This document shows, in pieces, positions 41,716-50,533 of a DNA stretch of 64,000 nucleotides (position 1 is its first letter; each line of letters begins with the position of its first letter). The position numbers were made by a program, and so were the translations under genes. The DNA lies in assembly GCA_948684385.1 (NCBI GenBank), contig CAPQCU010000001.1, positions 1-64,000 on the forward strand, given 5' to 3'. The notes beneath the pieces are model-generated. The model was not told the origin of the DNA and made no database searches. It saw only the letters and a list, made by a program, of their open reading frames with translations. The stretch comes from an uncultured bacterium. Its GTDB lineage: Bacteria; Cyanobacteriota; Vampirovibrionia; Gastranaerophilales; Gastranaerophilaceae.

Positions 41716-42852
41716 CTATTCGTAGATATAACCATTAGTAAGGTCAATCTTCAATGGTCCTAAGAGTCTAATGTTAACAATCTGTCCCGGCATTGTTAGA
41801 ACTTTAGCACCTTTGAATAATTTTCTCCAAAAACCTAACTGACCCGGATCAACTGTTGCAACACCGTAAAGCATTACAGCTTGATCGTTCGGAGTTACAA
41901 GAAGTTCGTTTTTAACGATTACCTCACCATTTTGTCTAAAGAGCTGAGCTCTTTGTACATGTTTTACCTGACCTTTAAGGTCGCTGTTTTCAGAAATCAA
42001 AAGGTATTTATCTTTTGTAATGATATTTTTAGGAACTTTTGCTGTGTAAATATCAGATACATTAGAAATTTGAGAACCTACAACAGTTTCCATTTTAATA
42101 GGGAAAATTGCACCTGCAGGAATAATACCGATTGAGCCCTGAACTCTTACGTTATCAACAATATAACCATCAGCTGTTCTTTTTTGCATGCTTTCAGCAA
42201 GTTTAGCATTAGGGTTAAGCTTAGCTTCCTGCATCATTTTGTAAAGAAGAGCTGCAACTTCTGCTCTGTTAGCAGGTCTGTCAGCTTCGAGCTTGCCTTC
42301 ATTACCAGGCATTACGATGATTAAGTCTAATAACTGTGCTTTACCGGCTGCAATCAGGAACCATGCCGGCATTTGAGTGTAATCTTCATAGCTTTTTGCA
42401 ATAATATCCTGAGCTCTTTGTTCACTGATTTGTTTTGTAGTCAAAGCATTTACGGCAATTGTAATAGCTTCTGCTCTTGTTACAGATTCATAAGGTCTGA
42501 ATCTCTGACCGTCAGCATCAGGAATTAAATCGAAATAAACAGCTTTTTTGATAATATCGTAAGCCCAGAAGCTTGGTTCAATATCAGAGAAGTGAATATC
42601 CTGCGTAACGCTTGCATCTTCCTGACCTAAAGCTTTAATCGCCATAGAAGCAAATTCTGCTCTTGTTACAGGGATATCAGGTTTGTAAGTACCGTCCGGA
42701 TAACCTACTACAACCCCTACTTCTGTCAGGAATTTAATTGACTGATATGCCCAGTGATTTTCATCCATATCGGTATAAAACGCTTGAGCAGGGCTGTTGA
42801 ACATCATAAGAACTGCTAATGCGAACACACCTTTCAATAATTTTTTGAACAT
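41716..42852 (-). CDS. Secreted protein with three S-layer-homology domains
   Basis: 378 aa. Signal peptide (KKLLKGVFALAVLMMFNSPAQA, cleavage near residue 24), then three SLH domains (about 27-80, 88-140 and a weaker one 150-212) with GYPDGTYKPDIPVTRAEFA as the best match. The C-terminal 165 residues form a beta-rich region of unknown function. SLH domains bind pyruvylated cell-wall polymers; here this suggests a periplasmic or surface protein tied to the peptidoglycan. AAAGGAGG precedes the ATG. A second, larger SLH protein lies at the right end of the window. Confidence 0.88.
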   Translation of the reverse strand: MFKKLLKGVFALAVLMMFNSPAQAFYTDMDENHWAYQSIKFLTEVGVVVGYPDGTYKPDIPVTRAEFASMAIKALGQEDASVTQDIHFSDIEPSFWAYDIIKKAVYFDLIPDADGQRFRPYESVTRAEAITIAVNALTTKQISEQRAQDIIAKSYEDYTQMPAWFLIAAGKAQLLDLIIVMPGNEGKLEADRPANRAEVAALLYKMMQEAKLNPNAKLAESMQKRTADGYIVDNVRVQGSIGIIPAGAIFPIKMETVVGSQISNVSDIYTAKVPKNIITKDKYLLISENSDLKGQVKHVQRAQLFRQNGEVIVKNELLVTPNDQAVMLYGVATVDPGQLGFWRKLFKGAKVLTMPGQIVNIRLLGPLKIDLTNGYIYE

Positions 42853-43000
42853 TTATAGTCCTCCTTTTTATTATATTTATTATCTTAATCCTATCTTAAA
42901 TAAGCCTTTATTGCAATTTTTATAATCGAGTTTTAACAATTCTACATATATATAGCAAAAATCACATCTATTACGTTTTAATATATACAGGTGTGAAGAT

Positions 43001-44662
43001 ATGAAAATTTGTGCGCAAAACAATATTACTTTTCAACGCCGGCTGAAACCTTCTGAAGAAGCCGAATACTCGCACGTACTGAATTCTGCAAAATCAAAAG
43101 GAAAATCAGTCTTAATTGTTCCTGCAACTTCTCTTCCTAATCAAACAGGAGTCGGAAATTTAGGTTCAAAAGAAAGTCTTGAGTTTTTCGACTTTGCTAA
43201 AAAATACTGGGGAGTTAACGAGATTCAAATCCTTCCAATGGGACAATACCATTTTCACAACAATGAAGTACCTGTGTATTCCGGAACTTCGATGGATTTA
43301 GGAAACCACGTTATAAATCTTGAATACTATACTAACGAAAAGCCGAATACCAAAATTCATAATAAAGTCGATTTCAAAAATGTAATTGAAGAAAATTCAT
43401 CGCAAGAAAAAATTCTAAAAAAACTATATGAAGATAAAAAATTCAAGCCGGAATTTGAACAATTTAAAGCAGAAAACTCTGCAAGGCTTGAATCTAAAGC
43501 CATTTATCGCGCACTGAGAGAGCTAAACGGAACACACGATTACAAACAATGGAATGACATAGATAAAAATCTTTATGAACTTCCTCCGGACAAACGTACA
43601 AAACGCATTGAAGAAATTAAAAAACTCAAAGGAAAAGAAATTGATTTTTATTATTTCAAGCAGTTTCTTGCAGAAGACAGCTTAAAAAGAGCAAAAGCTG
43701 AGTTAAACAAGCGCGGGCTTAAGCTTAACGGCGATATGCTCTGCGGATTTTCTTTTGACGAAGTCTGGGCTAATCCAAAAGCTTTTCATAAAGACACAAC
43801 AATCGGATGGGGGCTTCCGGCGCTTAACTTTGACACGCAGGAAAGCGAAAAACTGTTAAGGGAAAAAGTTAAATTTTACGCACAAAGATATGACGGAATA
43901 AGAGTAGACGCTTCTTCTACTTACGTCGAACAGCCTAATATAAAAAACGGCGCGGAGCAAAAAAGGTATTATGGAAACAAAATCCTCGACATAATTGATG
44001 AGGAATTTAAAAAAGTCAAAGGCAATCAATTTGATATAAAAAATATCATGCACGAGCATTTGCACAACAACGGCAATCGCCTTGGTATCCATACTTCTGA
44101 CCATCTATCAAGTGACTGGGGAAGCAATAAAAGTTTTCTCCGGCAAGACTGGAGTCCCGATACCTTCATAATCGGAGCAAAAAACCACGACTCTCCGGTT
44201 TCCGGAATGAGCGGAGAGCAGAAAAAAGCTTTGAGTGAAATTTATGGTGAAATCAAAAACGAAAAAGAGTTTATGAAAGCAAAGCTTGCAGAGCCAATGA
44301 GCGCAAAACACAACATGCTCTACTTTATGGATGCGCTAAATATCAAAGGTCAATTCCAAAACAATATTGATAGAAGCGAAAACTATGCAAAATTGATACC
44401 TCAAAATTATCAGGAGCAGTATTTTAAAGCGTTAGAAAACGGCGAAGGTTTTAACCCGATGGATGCTCTGGAAAGAAATTTCAAAGCTCAAGGTTTAGAC
44501 AAAAAAGACCCGAAACTCTTTACAAAAATAGTTAAGTACAGAAAAATTCTTGAGCAAAAAGAAAAGCAGACTCATCCTGCTTTAAAATGGATTTGCGGAA
44601 TTGTCTGCTCCGGTCTGATGTTATATGGTTTATGCAAGGATAGGAAAAAATCCAAAAATTGA
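43001..44662 (+). CDS. Divergent GH77 4-alpha-glucanotransferase with C-terminal membrane anchor
   Basis: 553 aa. GH77 traits: GVGNLG and the INEYEIQILPMGQ-like 'VNEIQILPMGQY', YSGTSMDLGNHVINLE, GDMLCG, nucleophile D303 (YDGIRVDASS), a probable acid/base E352 (HEHLHNN) and D397 (NHDSPVS). The usual EDLG is altered, so activity is likely but not sure. It opens with MKICAQNNITFQRR, the window's recurrent N-terminal motif. The last 25 residues are one hydrophobic helix (WICGIVCSGLMLYGL) followed by KDRKKSKN, which would anchor the enzyme by its tail with the catalytic part in the cytosol. Not reported by me as malQ because of the divergence. Confidence 0.8.
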   Translation: MKICAQNNITFQRRLKPSEEAEYSHVLNSAKSKGKSVLIVPATSLPNQTGVGNLGSKESLEFFDFAKKYWGVNEIQILPMGQYHFHNNEVPVYSGTSMDLGNHVINLEYYTNEKPNTKIHNKVDFKNVIEENSSQEKILKKLYEDKKFKPEFEQFKAENSARLESKAIYRALRELNGTHDYKQWNDIDKNLYELPPDKRTKRIEEIKKLKGKEIDFYYFKQFLAEDSLKRAKAELNKRGLKLNGDMLCGFSFDEVWANPKAFHKDTTIGWGLPALNFDTQESEKLLREKVKFYAQRYDGIRVDASSTYVEQPNIKNGAEQKRYYGNKILDIIDEEFKKVKGNQFDIKNIMHEHLHNNGNRLGIHTSDHLSSDWGSNKSFLRQDWSPDTFIIGAKNHDSPVSGMSGEQKKALSEIYGEIKNEKEFMKAKLAEPMSAKHNMLYFMDALNIKGQFQNNIDRSENYAKLIPQNYQEQYFKALENGEGFNPMDALERNFKAQGLDKKDPKLFTKIVKYRKILEQKEKQTHPALKWICGIVCSGLMLYGLCKDRKKSKN

Positions 44663-44690
44663 CAAATTTTTGAGATTTTTTCATCCGAAG

Positions 44691-44756
44691 CACCACGGTG
44701 TGCGAAGCACGGCGCGGTATGCGGGATAGCATAGCCGCCGTGCTGAAGCCGTACCC
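44691..44756. repeat. GC-rich double-hairpin element after the sigma-factor gene
   Basis: Within AT-rich DNA this spacer is GC-rich and self-complementary. One long arm pair (44706-44722 with 44729-44744) matches with a single bulge and mismatch around a six-base loop. A smaller GCAC...GTGC pair lies at 44690-44703. GAAGCAC occurs twice. No T-run follows on either strand, so it is more like a REP-type repeat than a plain terminator, though it could stop transcription from the sigma gene. Confidence 0.55.
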
Positions 44757-44759
44757 CGT

Positions 44760-45686
44760 TTACTCTGATTCAATATAAGTTTTTAATCTATCCACACGCT
44801 CAACTTTCCTCAACTTCTGGATTGCGATATTTTCAAGCTGCCTGATTCTCTCTTTTGAAAATCCCAAATCGTTTCCAATCTGCTCTAATGTTTTAGGCTC
44901 TTCATTTCCAATACCAAATCTTCTGATAAGGATTTCTCTTTCACGCTCATCAAGCTCGTCTAAAAGCTTCTTCACATCTTTTTTCTGCAAATTTTTCTGA
45001 GCACTGTTTTCAGGCGAAGAATAAGAAGTGTCTTCAACATAATCCTGTATACACAAATCATCTGTTACAAAAGTATCCAAGCTAATCGGCTCTTTTTTTA
45101 GCGCATTTTTAACTTCCTCTATCTTTTTTTCATCCAATCCTGAAATTCTGGAAATTGTTTCATTATCAACTTCTATCGAATCATCAAATGCTGCAATATT
45201 ACAAGCTTTTTTGTACTTCCTGATTTTTTCCAACATATGTACAGGAATTCTTATCGTCCTCGAATGATTAGAAATCGCCCTAATAATTGTTTGCTTAATC
45301 CACCAGGTTGCGTAAGTAGAAAATTTGAAATTCTTTTTATAATCAAACTTTTCAGCTGCTTTGATTAAGCCCAGAGAGCCTTCCTGTACAAGGTCCATAA
45401 AAAGAATTCCCTGCCCGATATATTTTTTGGCAATACTTACAACAAGCCTCAAATTCGCTTGAATAAGTTTTTTCTTAGCGCGTTCTCTTTCTTGACGCGT
45501 TCCTTCCTGAATCGCACGCCCGAGCTCAACTTCTTCAGCTTTTGTAAGCATTTTCTTGCGCCCGATTTCTTTCAAATACATTTGTAAAATATCGTCATTA
45601 TTAACAATTGTACTGAAAGTTTTAGGCAAATTTGCTTCCATTTCAGTAGTATCTATAAATTCTGCATTACTATAAGCTCTACTCAT
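44760..45686 (-). CDS. Sigma-70 family RNA polymerase sigma factor
   Basis: 308 aa with regions 1.2 (DDILQMYLKEIGR), 2 (YIGQGILFMDLVQEGSLGL and FSTYATWWIKQTIIRAI), 3 and 4 (FGIGNEEPKTLEQIGNDLG with helix-turn-helix SKERIRQLE). Region 1.1 is absent, which is typical of group 2 (RpoD-like) factors of cyanobacteria, but primary sigma factors of small genomes can also lack it. The -10-recognition helix is well conserved. GGAGGAAATT precedes the ATG. No anti-sigma factor is adjacent. Confidence 0.93.
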   Translation of the reverse strand: MSRAYSNAEFIDTTEMEANLPKTFSTIVNNDDILQMYLKEIGRKKMLTKAEEVELGRAIQEGTRQERERAKKKLIQANLRLVVSIAKKYIGQGILFMDLVQEGSLGLIKAAEKFDYKKNFKFSTYATWWIKQTIIRAISNHSRTIRIPVHMLEKIRKYKKACNIAAFDDSIEVDNETISRISGLDEKKIEEVKNALKKEPISLDTFVTDDLCIQDYVEDTSYSSPENSAQKNLQKKDVKKLLDELDEREREILIRRFGIGNEEPKTLEQIGNDLGFSKERIRQLENIAIQKLRKVERVDRLKTYIESE

Positions 45687-45753
45687 CTAATTTCCTCCTC
45701 AAGCCATTCTATCCATATAGACGGAAACTTTAAAAAAAAGTTCCGAAAGAAGG

Positions 45754-45793
45754 AAAAATAACAACGGGTGCAAATTTCACCATCGCACCCGTT
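45754..45793 (-). terminator. Intrinsic terminator of the 45801 gene
   Basis: On the minus strand the arms AACGGGTGC and GCACCCGTT close a 13-base loop and are followed by GTTATTTTT. Confidence 0.8.
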
Positions 45794-45800
45794 AATAAAT

Positions 45801-46928
45801 TTAAATTCTTGTTTTTAACTTGCCCAGCTTAGCACGTTTTTTACGTCTCATTAAATCAACAAAAGCTTCTAACCTTGTAATATACCCTGCTTTACCGGTC
45901 TGTTCGTCCATAATCAAAGTCAAAATCGGGATTTCATGTTCTTCTCTCATCGTCGGAAAAATATTTTGTGACATGATTTCCGGCATGCAGGTAAACGGAG
46001 AAATATGAATAATACCGTCTTTACCTTTTTCATCAGCAAACACAACGTCAGAAACGCATTCAAGCGCATCACCGCCAATATCACGCATCAAATAAGGTTT
46101 AGCCATTTTCTCTGCTCTCTGTAAATGAGTTTCTTTACTCTGAAAAGCTTTTGGAATAATTGCATCTTTTAAGAAACTGCCAACCGTCAAACTTCTTCTT
46201 GTCTGAACTCCCATTCTGCCAAGCTCGCGTTCAATATTCTGATTAGAAAACTCATCATTTACAAGGAAAATTTCACCGGTTAAATCCACATGCAAAACTT
46301 CTCTGTTTTCATCAATTTCAGTTTTTTCAATTTCTTTTAAAGCAAGCTCGTAAGCTTTTTTTAAATCGCTTGTAGAATCGGCTTTATCAATCATCTTAAT
46401 AGCTCTTTTGTAATTTTTCTCAGCTTCACCAAACTTAATTTCTCTTGCCCTGTAATAAGAAAGCGCCGTATCTAAATCATCAAGAGCAAAGATTTTACGC
46501 ATAAGAATATTAATTGTCCGCATAATCAAAATCGGGTCATTTTTACCTGAAATTTCAACCAGAAATTTATATAAACCTTTAATTCCGTCATAGAGAGAAA
46601 GCTCGATATAGTTTGCTTTATAACCTAAATCTTTCAGCGTATTATGAATGTTTCCGCCATATTCACCCAGACGGCAAATACCCGGAGAAGTAATCATCGC
46701 AACATAGTCCGTACCGCCTTCAATTGCTTCAATAAAATTACCCAAAATCAATTTATATGGCAGACAAATCGCTTCCGGAGAATTTTTTGTACCTAAAGAA
46801 AGTGTTTTTTTACTGGTATAAGGCGGAACATAAGGTTCTACGCCAATTTTTCTTAATGCAGATGCCCACGCAATAGAAATCGTACCCATGTGCGGAAAAG
46901 CGACTTTGATTTTCTTATTTTTAGCCAT
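45801..46928 (-). CDS. Acyl-CoA dehydratase activase-related protein (DUF2229)
   Basis: 375 aa, cytosolic. Resembles the HgdB/BadF-linked family (2-hydroxyacyl-CoA dehydratase D-component and its relatives): KVAFPHMGTISIAW at the N-terminus, PEAICLPYKL, SPGICRLGEYGG and ISPFTCMPEIM, whose cysteines could bind a [4Fe-4S] cluster. No dehydratase or activase partner lies next to it in the window, and the true substrate is unknown; proteins of this class are widespread in anaerobes, consistent with a gut organism. Divergent from mutL. Confidence 0.8.
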   Translation of the reverse strand: MAKNKKIKVAFPHMGTISIAWASALRKIGVEPYVPPYTSKKTLSLGTKNSPEAICLPYKLILGNFIEAIEGGTDYVAMITSPGICRLGEYGGNIHNTLKDLGYKANYIELSLYDGIKGLYKFLVEISGKNDPILIMRTINILMRKIFALDDLDTALSYYRAREIKFGEAEKNYKRAIKMIDKADSTSDLKKAYELALKEIEKTEIDENREVLHVDLTGEIFLVNDEFSNQNIERELGRMGVQTRRSLTVGSFLKDAIIPKAFQSKETHLQRAEKMAKPYLMRDIGGDALECVSDVVFADEKGKDGIIHISPFTCMPEIMSQNIFPTMREEHEIPILTLIMDEQTGKAGYITRLEAFVDLMRRKKRAKLGKLKTRI

Positions 46929-46977
46929 TTATATTACTCCTGTTTATTGTATTATAGCGCAAACAAAATTTTCAGAG

Positions 46978-46983
46978 TATAAT
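46978..46983 (+). promoter_or_regulatory. -10 element abutting the mutL start
   Basis: TATAAT ends six bases before the mutL ATG. There is no ribosome-binding sequence between, so transcription probably begins at or beside the start codon. Confidence 0.55.
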
Positions 46984-46989
46984 AAACTT

Positions 46990-48744
46990 ATGTCAAGAAT
47001 AGTTCAGCTGTCAAAAAATGTTATAAACCAGATTGCAGCGGGGGAAGTTATTGAACGCCCGTTTTCTGTTGTCAAAGAACTTGTTGAAAACTCTGTAGAT
47101 GCAGGAGCTTCCAGAATTAGCGTAGAAATTTCAAACGATTGCAGAAATATCCGCGTTGCAGATAACGGTTCCGGCATCCATCCTGACGATATTTTATTAG
47201 CGTTTTCAAAGCACGCAACAAGCAAGATTTCAACCGGAGAAGACTTGTACGCAGTTAAAACTATGGGATTTAGAGGCGAAGCTCTTGCAAGTATCATCTC
47301 TATTTCAAAACTTACCTGCATTACAAGAACACAGGATTTTGATTACGGTACCAAAGTCGAGTGCGAAAATTCGGAAGTTAAAAAATCTCAAACAGGCTGC
47401 GCAGTAGGAACGATTATGGAGATTAGAGATTTATTCTACAATCTTCCTGCACGTTTAAAGTTTTTAAAATCATCAAAAACAGAATACGCATACATTTCAG
47501 AGCTTCTACAATCATTAGCACTTGTTCATCCGGAAGTATCTTTTGAGCTTAAAAACAACGGCAAAACCACGTTAAAAACAACAGGTCAAAACGATATTCT
47601 TCAGACAGTAAAAGAAGTTTTCTCTGATGACATAGCAAAAAACTTAAGAAAAGTTTTTAAAACAGATAAATTATCCGGCTTCCAAATTTCAGGCTACGTA
47701 AGCACTCCTGACTATACAAGAGCCAGCAAAAAAGATTACTATATGTACGTAAACTCACGCATGGTGAAATGTCCTGTGTTCCAGAAATCAATTGACACAG
47801 TTTACAAGAACTTAATCGGCTCACGCTATCCGTTTATTATTTTAAATCTGGAAATTCCGCCAGAGGATGTAGATGTCAATGTTCATCCGACAAAAAAAGA
47901 AGTAAGATACAAAAACCCTAACCAGATTTTTAATTTCATCTACTCTTCTGTAGATATGGCTCTTTCCGGTATAATAGAAAAACCTGCTCCGCAAATTGTT
48001 GAGCCTCAGGTGCCTGAAAAAGAAGACATTTTTGTTGATGCAAGCTTTTCAATTGCAGAAATGTTTGAAAAGCCTAAAGAGGAAGAACACAGAGTTCTTT
48101 CTTTTCCTAGAAAAATTGAAGAGCCGAAACCGGAACAAAAGCCGATTACCTTTTCTCAAACAAAAATCGAAGAAGAAAAACTTCCAGCTCCTGAAGATAT
48201 AATAATCGGGCAGTACAAAAAAACTTATATTCTTATTGAGCGCGAAGAAGGCTTAGAAATTGTTGACCAGCACATCGCAGAAGAAAGATATATTTACGAA
48301 AAACTTAAAAAATCCAAAAACATTGACTGCCAGTTATTGTTTATTTCTGATATTTTAGAAATCTCACCGAGCGATAAAGAACTTCTGACTGCAAACAAAG
48401 AAAAGTTAGAAAAATTCGGTTACGAAATCGAGTTTATGTCAGAAACAGAGGCGATTTTCAAAAAAGTTCCGCAGCTGATTTCAAAAGTTTCGCCAAAAGA
48501 AATTTTAGCAGATATTTTGGAAAACATCTCCGGAGATATTGATAATATTGAAGAAAGAATTTTGATTACGACTTCCTGCAAAGCTGCAGTTAAAGCAAAT
48601 ACATACTTAAACATGTTCCAGATGCAGGAGATTATCCGCAACTGGCGTACCTGCGAAAAACCGTTTACCTGTCCTCACGGACGCCCGATTTCTAAAATTT
48701 TGGAACACAAAGACATCGCAAAATTCTTCCAGAGGGGTAAATGA
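46990..48744 (+). CDS. mutL: DNA mismatch repair protein MutL (endonuclease type)
   Basis: 584 aa. N-terminal GHKL ATPase domain: INQIAAGEVIERP, ELVENSVDAGA, DNGSGI, HATSKI and GFRGEAL. The C-terminal domain carries the endonuclease boxes DQHIAEERYIYE, TSCKAAVKAN and CPHGRP, so this MutL nicks DNA itself, as in bacteria lacking MutH. The start at 46990 (MSRIVQLSKN) is the conserved MutL N-terminus; a 34-residue upstream extension has no ribosome site. The mRNA is probably leaderless. The stop codon lies inside a copy of the GGGGTAAATGA repeat. Confidence 0.96.
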   Translation: MSRIVQLSKNVINQIAAGEVIERPFSVVKELVENSVDAGASRISVEISNDCRNIRVADNGSGIHPDDILLAFSKHATSKISTGEDLYAVKTMGFRGEALASIISISKLTCITRTQDFDYGTKVECENSEVKKSQTGCAVGTIMEIRDLFYNLPARLKFLKSSKTEYAYISELLQSLALVHPEVSFELKNNGKTTLKTTGQNDILQTVKEVFSDDIAKNLRKVFKTDKLSGFQISGYVSTPDYTRASKKDYYMYVNSRMVKCPVFQKSIDTVYKNLIGSRYPFIILNLEIPPEDVDVNVHPTKKEVRYKNPNQIFNFIYSSVDMALSGIIEKPAPQIVEPQVPEKEDIFVDASFSIAEMFEKPKEEEHRVLSFPRKIEEPKPEQKPITFSQTKIEEEKLPAPEDIIIGQYKKTYILIEREEGLEIVDQHIAEERYIYEKLKKSKNIDCQLLFISDILEISPSDKELLTANKEKLEKFGYEIEFMSETEAIFKKVPQLISKVSPKEILADILENISGDIDNIEERILITTSCKAAVKANTYLNMFQMQEIIRNWRTCEKPFTCPHGRPISKILEHKDIAKFFQRGK

Positions 48745-48770
48745 TTAGGCTTGTTTTGAGACTACAAGCT
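48734..48770 (+). repeat. Intergenic GGGGTAAATGA repeat at the end of mutL
   Basis: The core GGGGTAAATGA supplies the last codons and stop of mutL (RGK, TGA). It continues as TTAGGCTTGTTTTGAGACTA and CAAGCT, where AGGCTTG and CAAGCT can pair as a small hairpin. Confidence 0.65.
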
Positions 48771-48877
48771 CTATTGTAACAATTTCGTTACATACTGTAT
48801 TTTTCATGGCAATTATTTTTTTGCACCTGTTTTAATAAAAGTATAAAAGTGTAGTAATTTTATGAAAGAAGGTAAAT
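48745..48877 (+). promoter_or_regulatory. Leader of the glycine-zipper gene, with an inverted repeat
   Basis: After the repeat, TGTAAC-AATTTC-GTTACA (48775-48792) forms a six-base-pair inverted repeat that could be an operator or hairpin. Farther on, TTTTAATAAAAGTATAAAAG is a possible promoter and AAAGAAGGTAAAT the ribosome site of the 48878 gene. No convincing gene of its own. Confidence 0.45.
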
Positions 48878-49324
48878 ATGGATCCAATTAAAGGCGCAAG
48901 TGCAGTAGATTATGCAATGACAGTTCCGCAAAATCAAAACCAGATACAAGGTTACGAAGATTATTCTTCTATGCCGATGGTTTATGAGCCGGAAATTGCA
49001 GAAAAGAAAAAATCAGCTTCTGGAATGATTGGTCTTACCGCTCTCGGAATTATCGCTGCAGGAGGTTTAGGGTTTTTAGCTGGTAGAAATGGGGTTAAAG
49101 GTTTAAAAAATCAAGTTGCAGAACTTGGCACAATTAACAACGAATTAAAAACAAAACTTGACGCTGCTGAAAAGAAAATTGAAGAACTTACTCCCGCTGC
49201 AAAGAAAACTTTCAAAGAAAAATGCAAAAACTTCTTCGGAAAACTAAAATTCTGGGGTAAGAAAAACGCTGACAAAGCTGCAGAAGATACAAAAAAAGCA
49301 GCTGACGAAGCTAATAAAAAATAG
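48878..49324 (+). CDS. Single-pass glycine-zipper membrane protein with basic helical tail
   Basis: 148 aa, function unknown. Disordered Gln/Asn-rich N-terminus (about 45 residues), one membrane helix with small-residue spacing (IGLTALGIIAAGGLGFLAGR, about 50-69), a short coiled coil (VAELGTINNELKTKLDAAEK) and a strongly basic amphipathic C-terminus (FKEKCKNFFGKLKFWGKKN). YtxH-like in overall layout but without clear homology. Own terminator. Ribosome site GAAGG before the ATG. Confidence 0.75.
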   Translation: MDPIKGASAVDYAMTVPQNQNQIQGYEDYSSMPMVYEPEIAEKKKSASGMIGLTALGIIAAGGLGFLAGRNGVKGLKNQVAELGTINNELKTKLDAAEKKIEELTPAAKKTFKEKCKNFFGKLKFWGKKNADKAAEDTKKAADEANKK

Positions 49325-49328
49325 TTTT

Positions 49329-49370
49329 AACAAAAAAGGGCGGAGCCTTTCAGGCTCCGCCCTTTTTGTT
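49329..49370. terminator. Bidirectional intrinsic terminator
   Basis: A long stem (AACAAAAAAGGGCGGAGCC with its complement, loop TTTCA) between the convergent 48878 gene and the adaptor gene. Closely similar in its GGGCGGA core to the terminator at 2174. Confidence 0.9.
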
Positions 49371-49376
49371 GCTATA

Positions 49377-49384
49377 TTTACCCC
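49377..49384 (-). repeat. GGGGTAAAT core directly after the adaptor stop codon
   Basis: On the minus strand GGGGTAAATA follows the TAA stop of the 49385 gene immediately; only the core of the dispersed repeat is present before the terminator begins. Confidence 0.45.
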
Positions 49385-50533
49385 TTATAATCTTGGCGGT
49401 CTCATCGCTTGCTGCGATTTTTTACCTTTGCCGCCTTTTACACCTACTAAAATCTTTTCGCCTTCAAACACATTATCTCCAATCACTTCCGTAAAAGAGT
49501 CATCACTTGCTCCGGTCTTGATATCAACCCGCGCAAGCTTCATACCGTCTTTTATCCAGAGCCCTTGAGTCTTGTATTTTGTCCCGTCTGTTTTTGGCGT
49601 GAACTTAAGCGCAATATTCGGAACGGTTAAAACATCTTCGTTCTTTGCCGTAATTATTGAGACATTCGCAGTCATGCCGGGTTTAAGCTTTAAATCCTTA
49701 TTATCAACAGTTACGATTACAGAATATGTTACAACATTAGAAACTGTAGTAGGAGAAATACGAACCTGCGTTACTTTTCCGTAAAACTCGCTGTTTGGAT
49801 ATCCGTCAAGCGTGTAAGTCACGTCCTGACCTTCTTTTACGTTTCCGATATCAGCTTCCGAAACATTAACTTCTATCTGCATTTTTTCTAAATCCTGAGC
49901 GATTGTAAAAAGCTCAGGAGCTTGAAAACTTGCTGCAACCGGCTGACCTAAATCAATTTCACGAGAAATTATCATTCCACTTACAGGCGCTGTTATTTTT
50001 GTGTAATTAAGATTTACAAGCGACTGGTTGTACTGTGCCTGCGTCTGGTTAATTTTGGCACGCGCAGAGTTAACGCTAGCAAGGTTTGATTTATAATCCG
50101 CTTCTGCCTGATCCAGCTCGGATTTCGGGATAAAACTTTTTGCATAAAGATTTCGATAACGCTTTAAAGTTTTGCTGCTCATCTCATAAGCAGCCTGTTT
50201 GTTTGCTAAATCCGCCTGTGCAGCAGCTACGTTTGCCGAGTTCTGATCAACTGTTGCCTGAAAAGTACGCGGGTCAATTTCTGCAAGAAGCTGACCTTTT
50301 TCAACTTTTGAGTTAAAGTCAACGTAAATCGCGCTGATTAATCCTGAAACGGTAGAGCCGACAGAGACTGTGTTTACAGGGTTAATAGTACCTGAAGCTT
50401 CAACAACCTGAGTAATTGTCCTGCGCTCGATTTTTGCAGTTTCATACTCTACACGATTTTTGCTGACAGCCTTTATGGCTATCAGCAATGCAAGAATTAT
50501 AGCAATAATCGCAATTATATACCTTTTCTTCAT
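49385..50533 (-). CDS. MacA-type periplasmic adaptor (HlyD family)
   Basis: 382 aa. N-terminal membrane anchor (YIIAIIAIILALLIAIKAV, 5-23), then the lipoyl halves (VGSTVSGLISAIYVDFNSKV and ITAPVSGMIISREIDLGQPV), a coiled-coil hairpin and the beta-barrel/membrane-proximal domains. It bridges an inner-membrane transporter to an outer-membrane factor. MacA-like by its insertion pattern; the MacB-type ATPase/permease is not in the window. Overlaps the TolC-like gene by four bases, so the two form an export pair. Confidence 0.88.
   Translation of the reverse strand: MKKRYIIAIIAIILALLIAIKAVSKNRVEYETAKIERRTITQVVEASGTINPVNTVSVGSTVSGLISAIYVDFNSKVEKGQLLAEIDPRTFQATVDQNSANVAAAQADLANKQAAYEMSSKTLKRYRNLYAKSFIPKSELDQAEADYKSNLASVNSARAKINQTQAQYNQSLVNLNYTKITAPVSGMIISREIDLGQPVAASFQAPELFTIAQDLEKMQIEVNVSEADIGNVKEGQDVTYTLDGYPNSEFYGKVTQVRISPTTVSNVVTYSVIVTVDNKDLKLKPGMTANVSIITAKNEDVLTVPNIALKFTPKTDGTKYKTQGLWIKDGMKLARVDIKTGASDDSFTEVIGDNVFEGEKILVGVKGGKGKKSQQAMRPPRL

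Noticed and set aside
45721..45746. CGGAAACTTT...AAAGTTCCG hairpin before the sigma gene as a terminator
   Set aside because: No T-run on the minus strand after the stem and it lies in the sigma-gene leader; at most a weak leader hairpin.
46888..46989. N-terminal hydrophobic extension of mutL as a signal peptide
   Set aside because: It overlaps the divergent gene's start, has no ribosome site, and MutL is cytosolic with a conserved N-terminus beginning at 46990.
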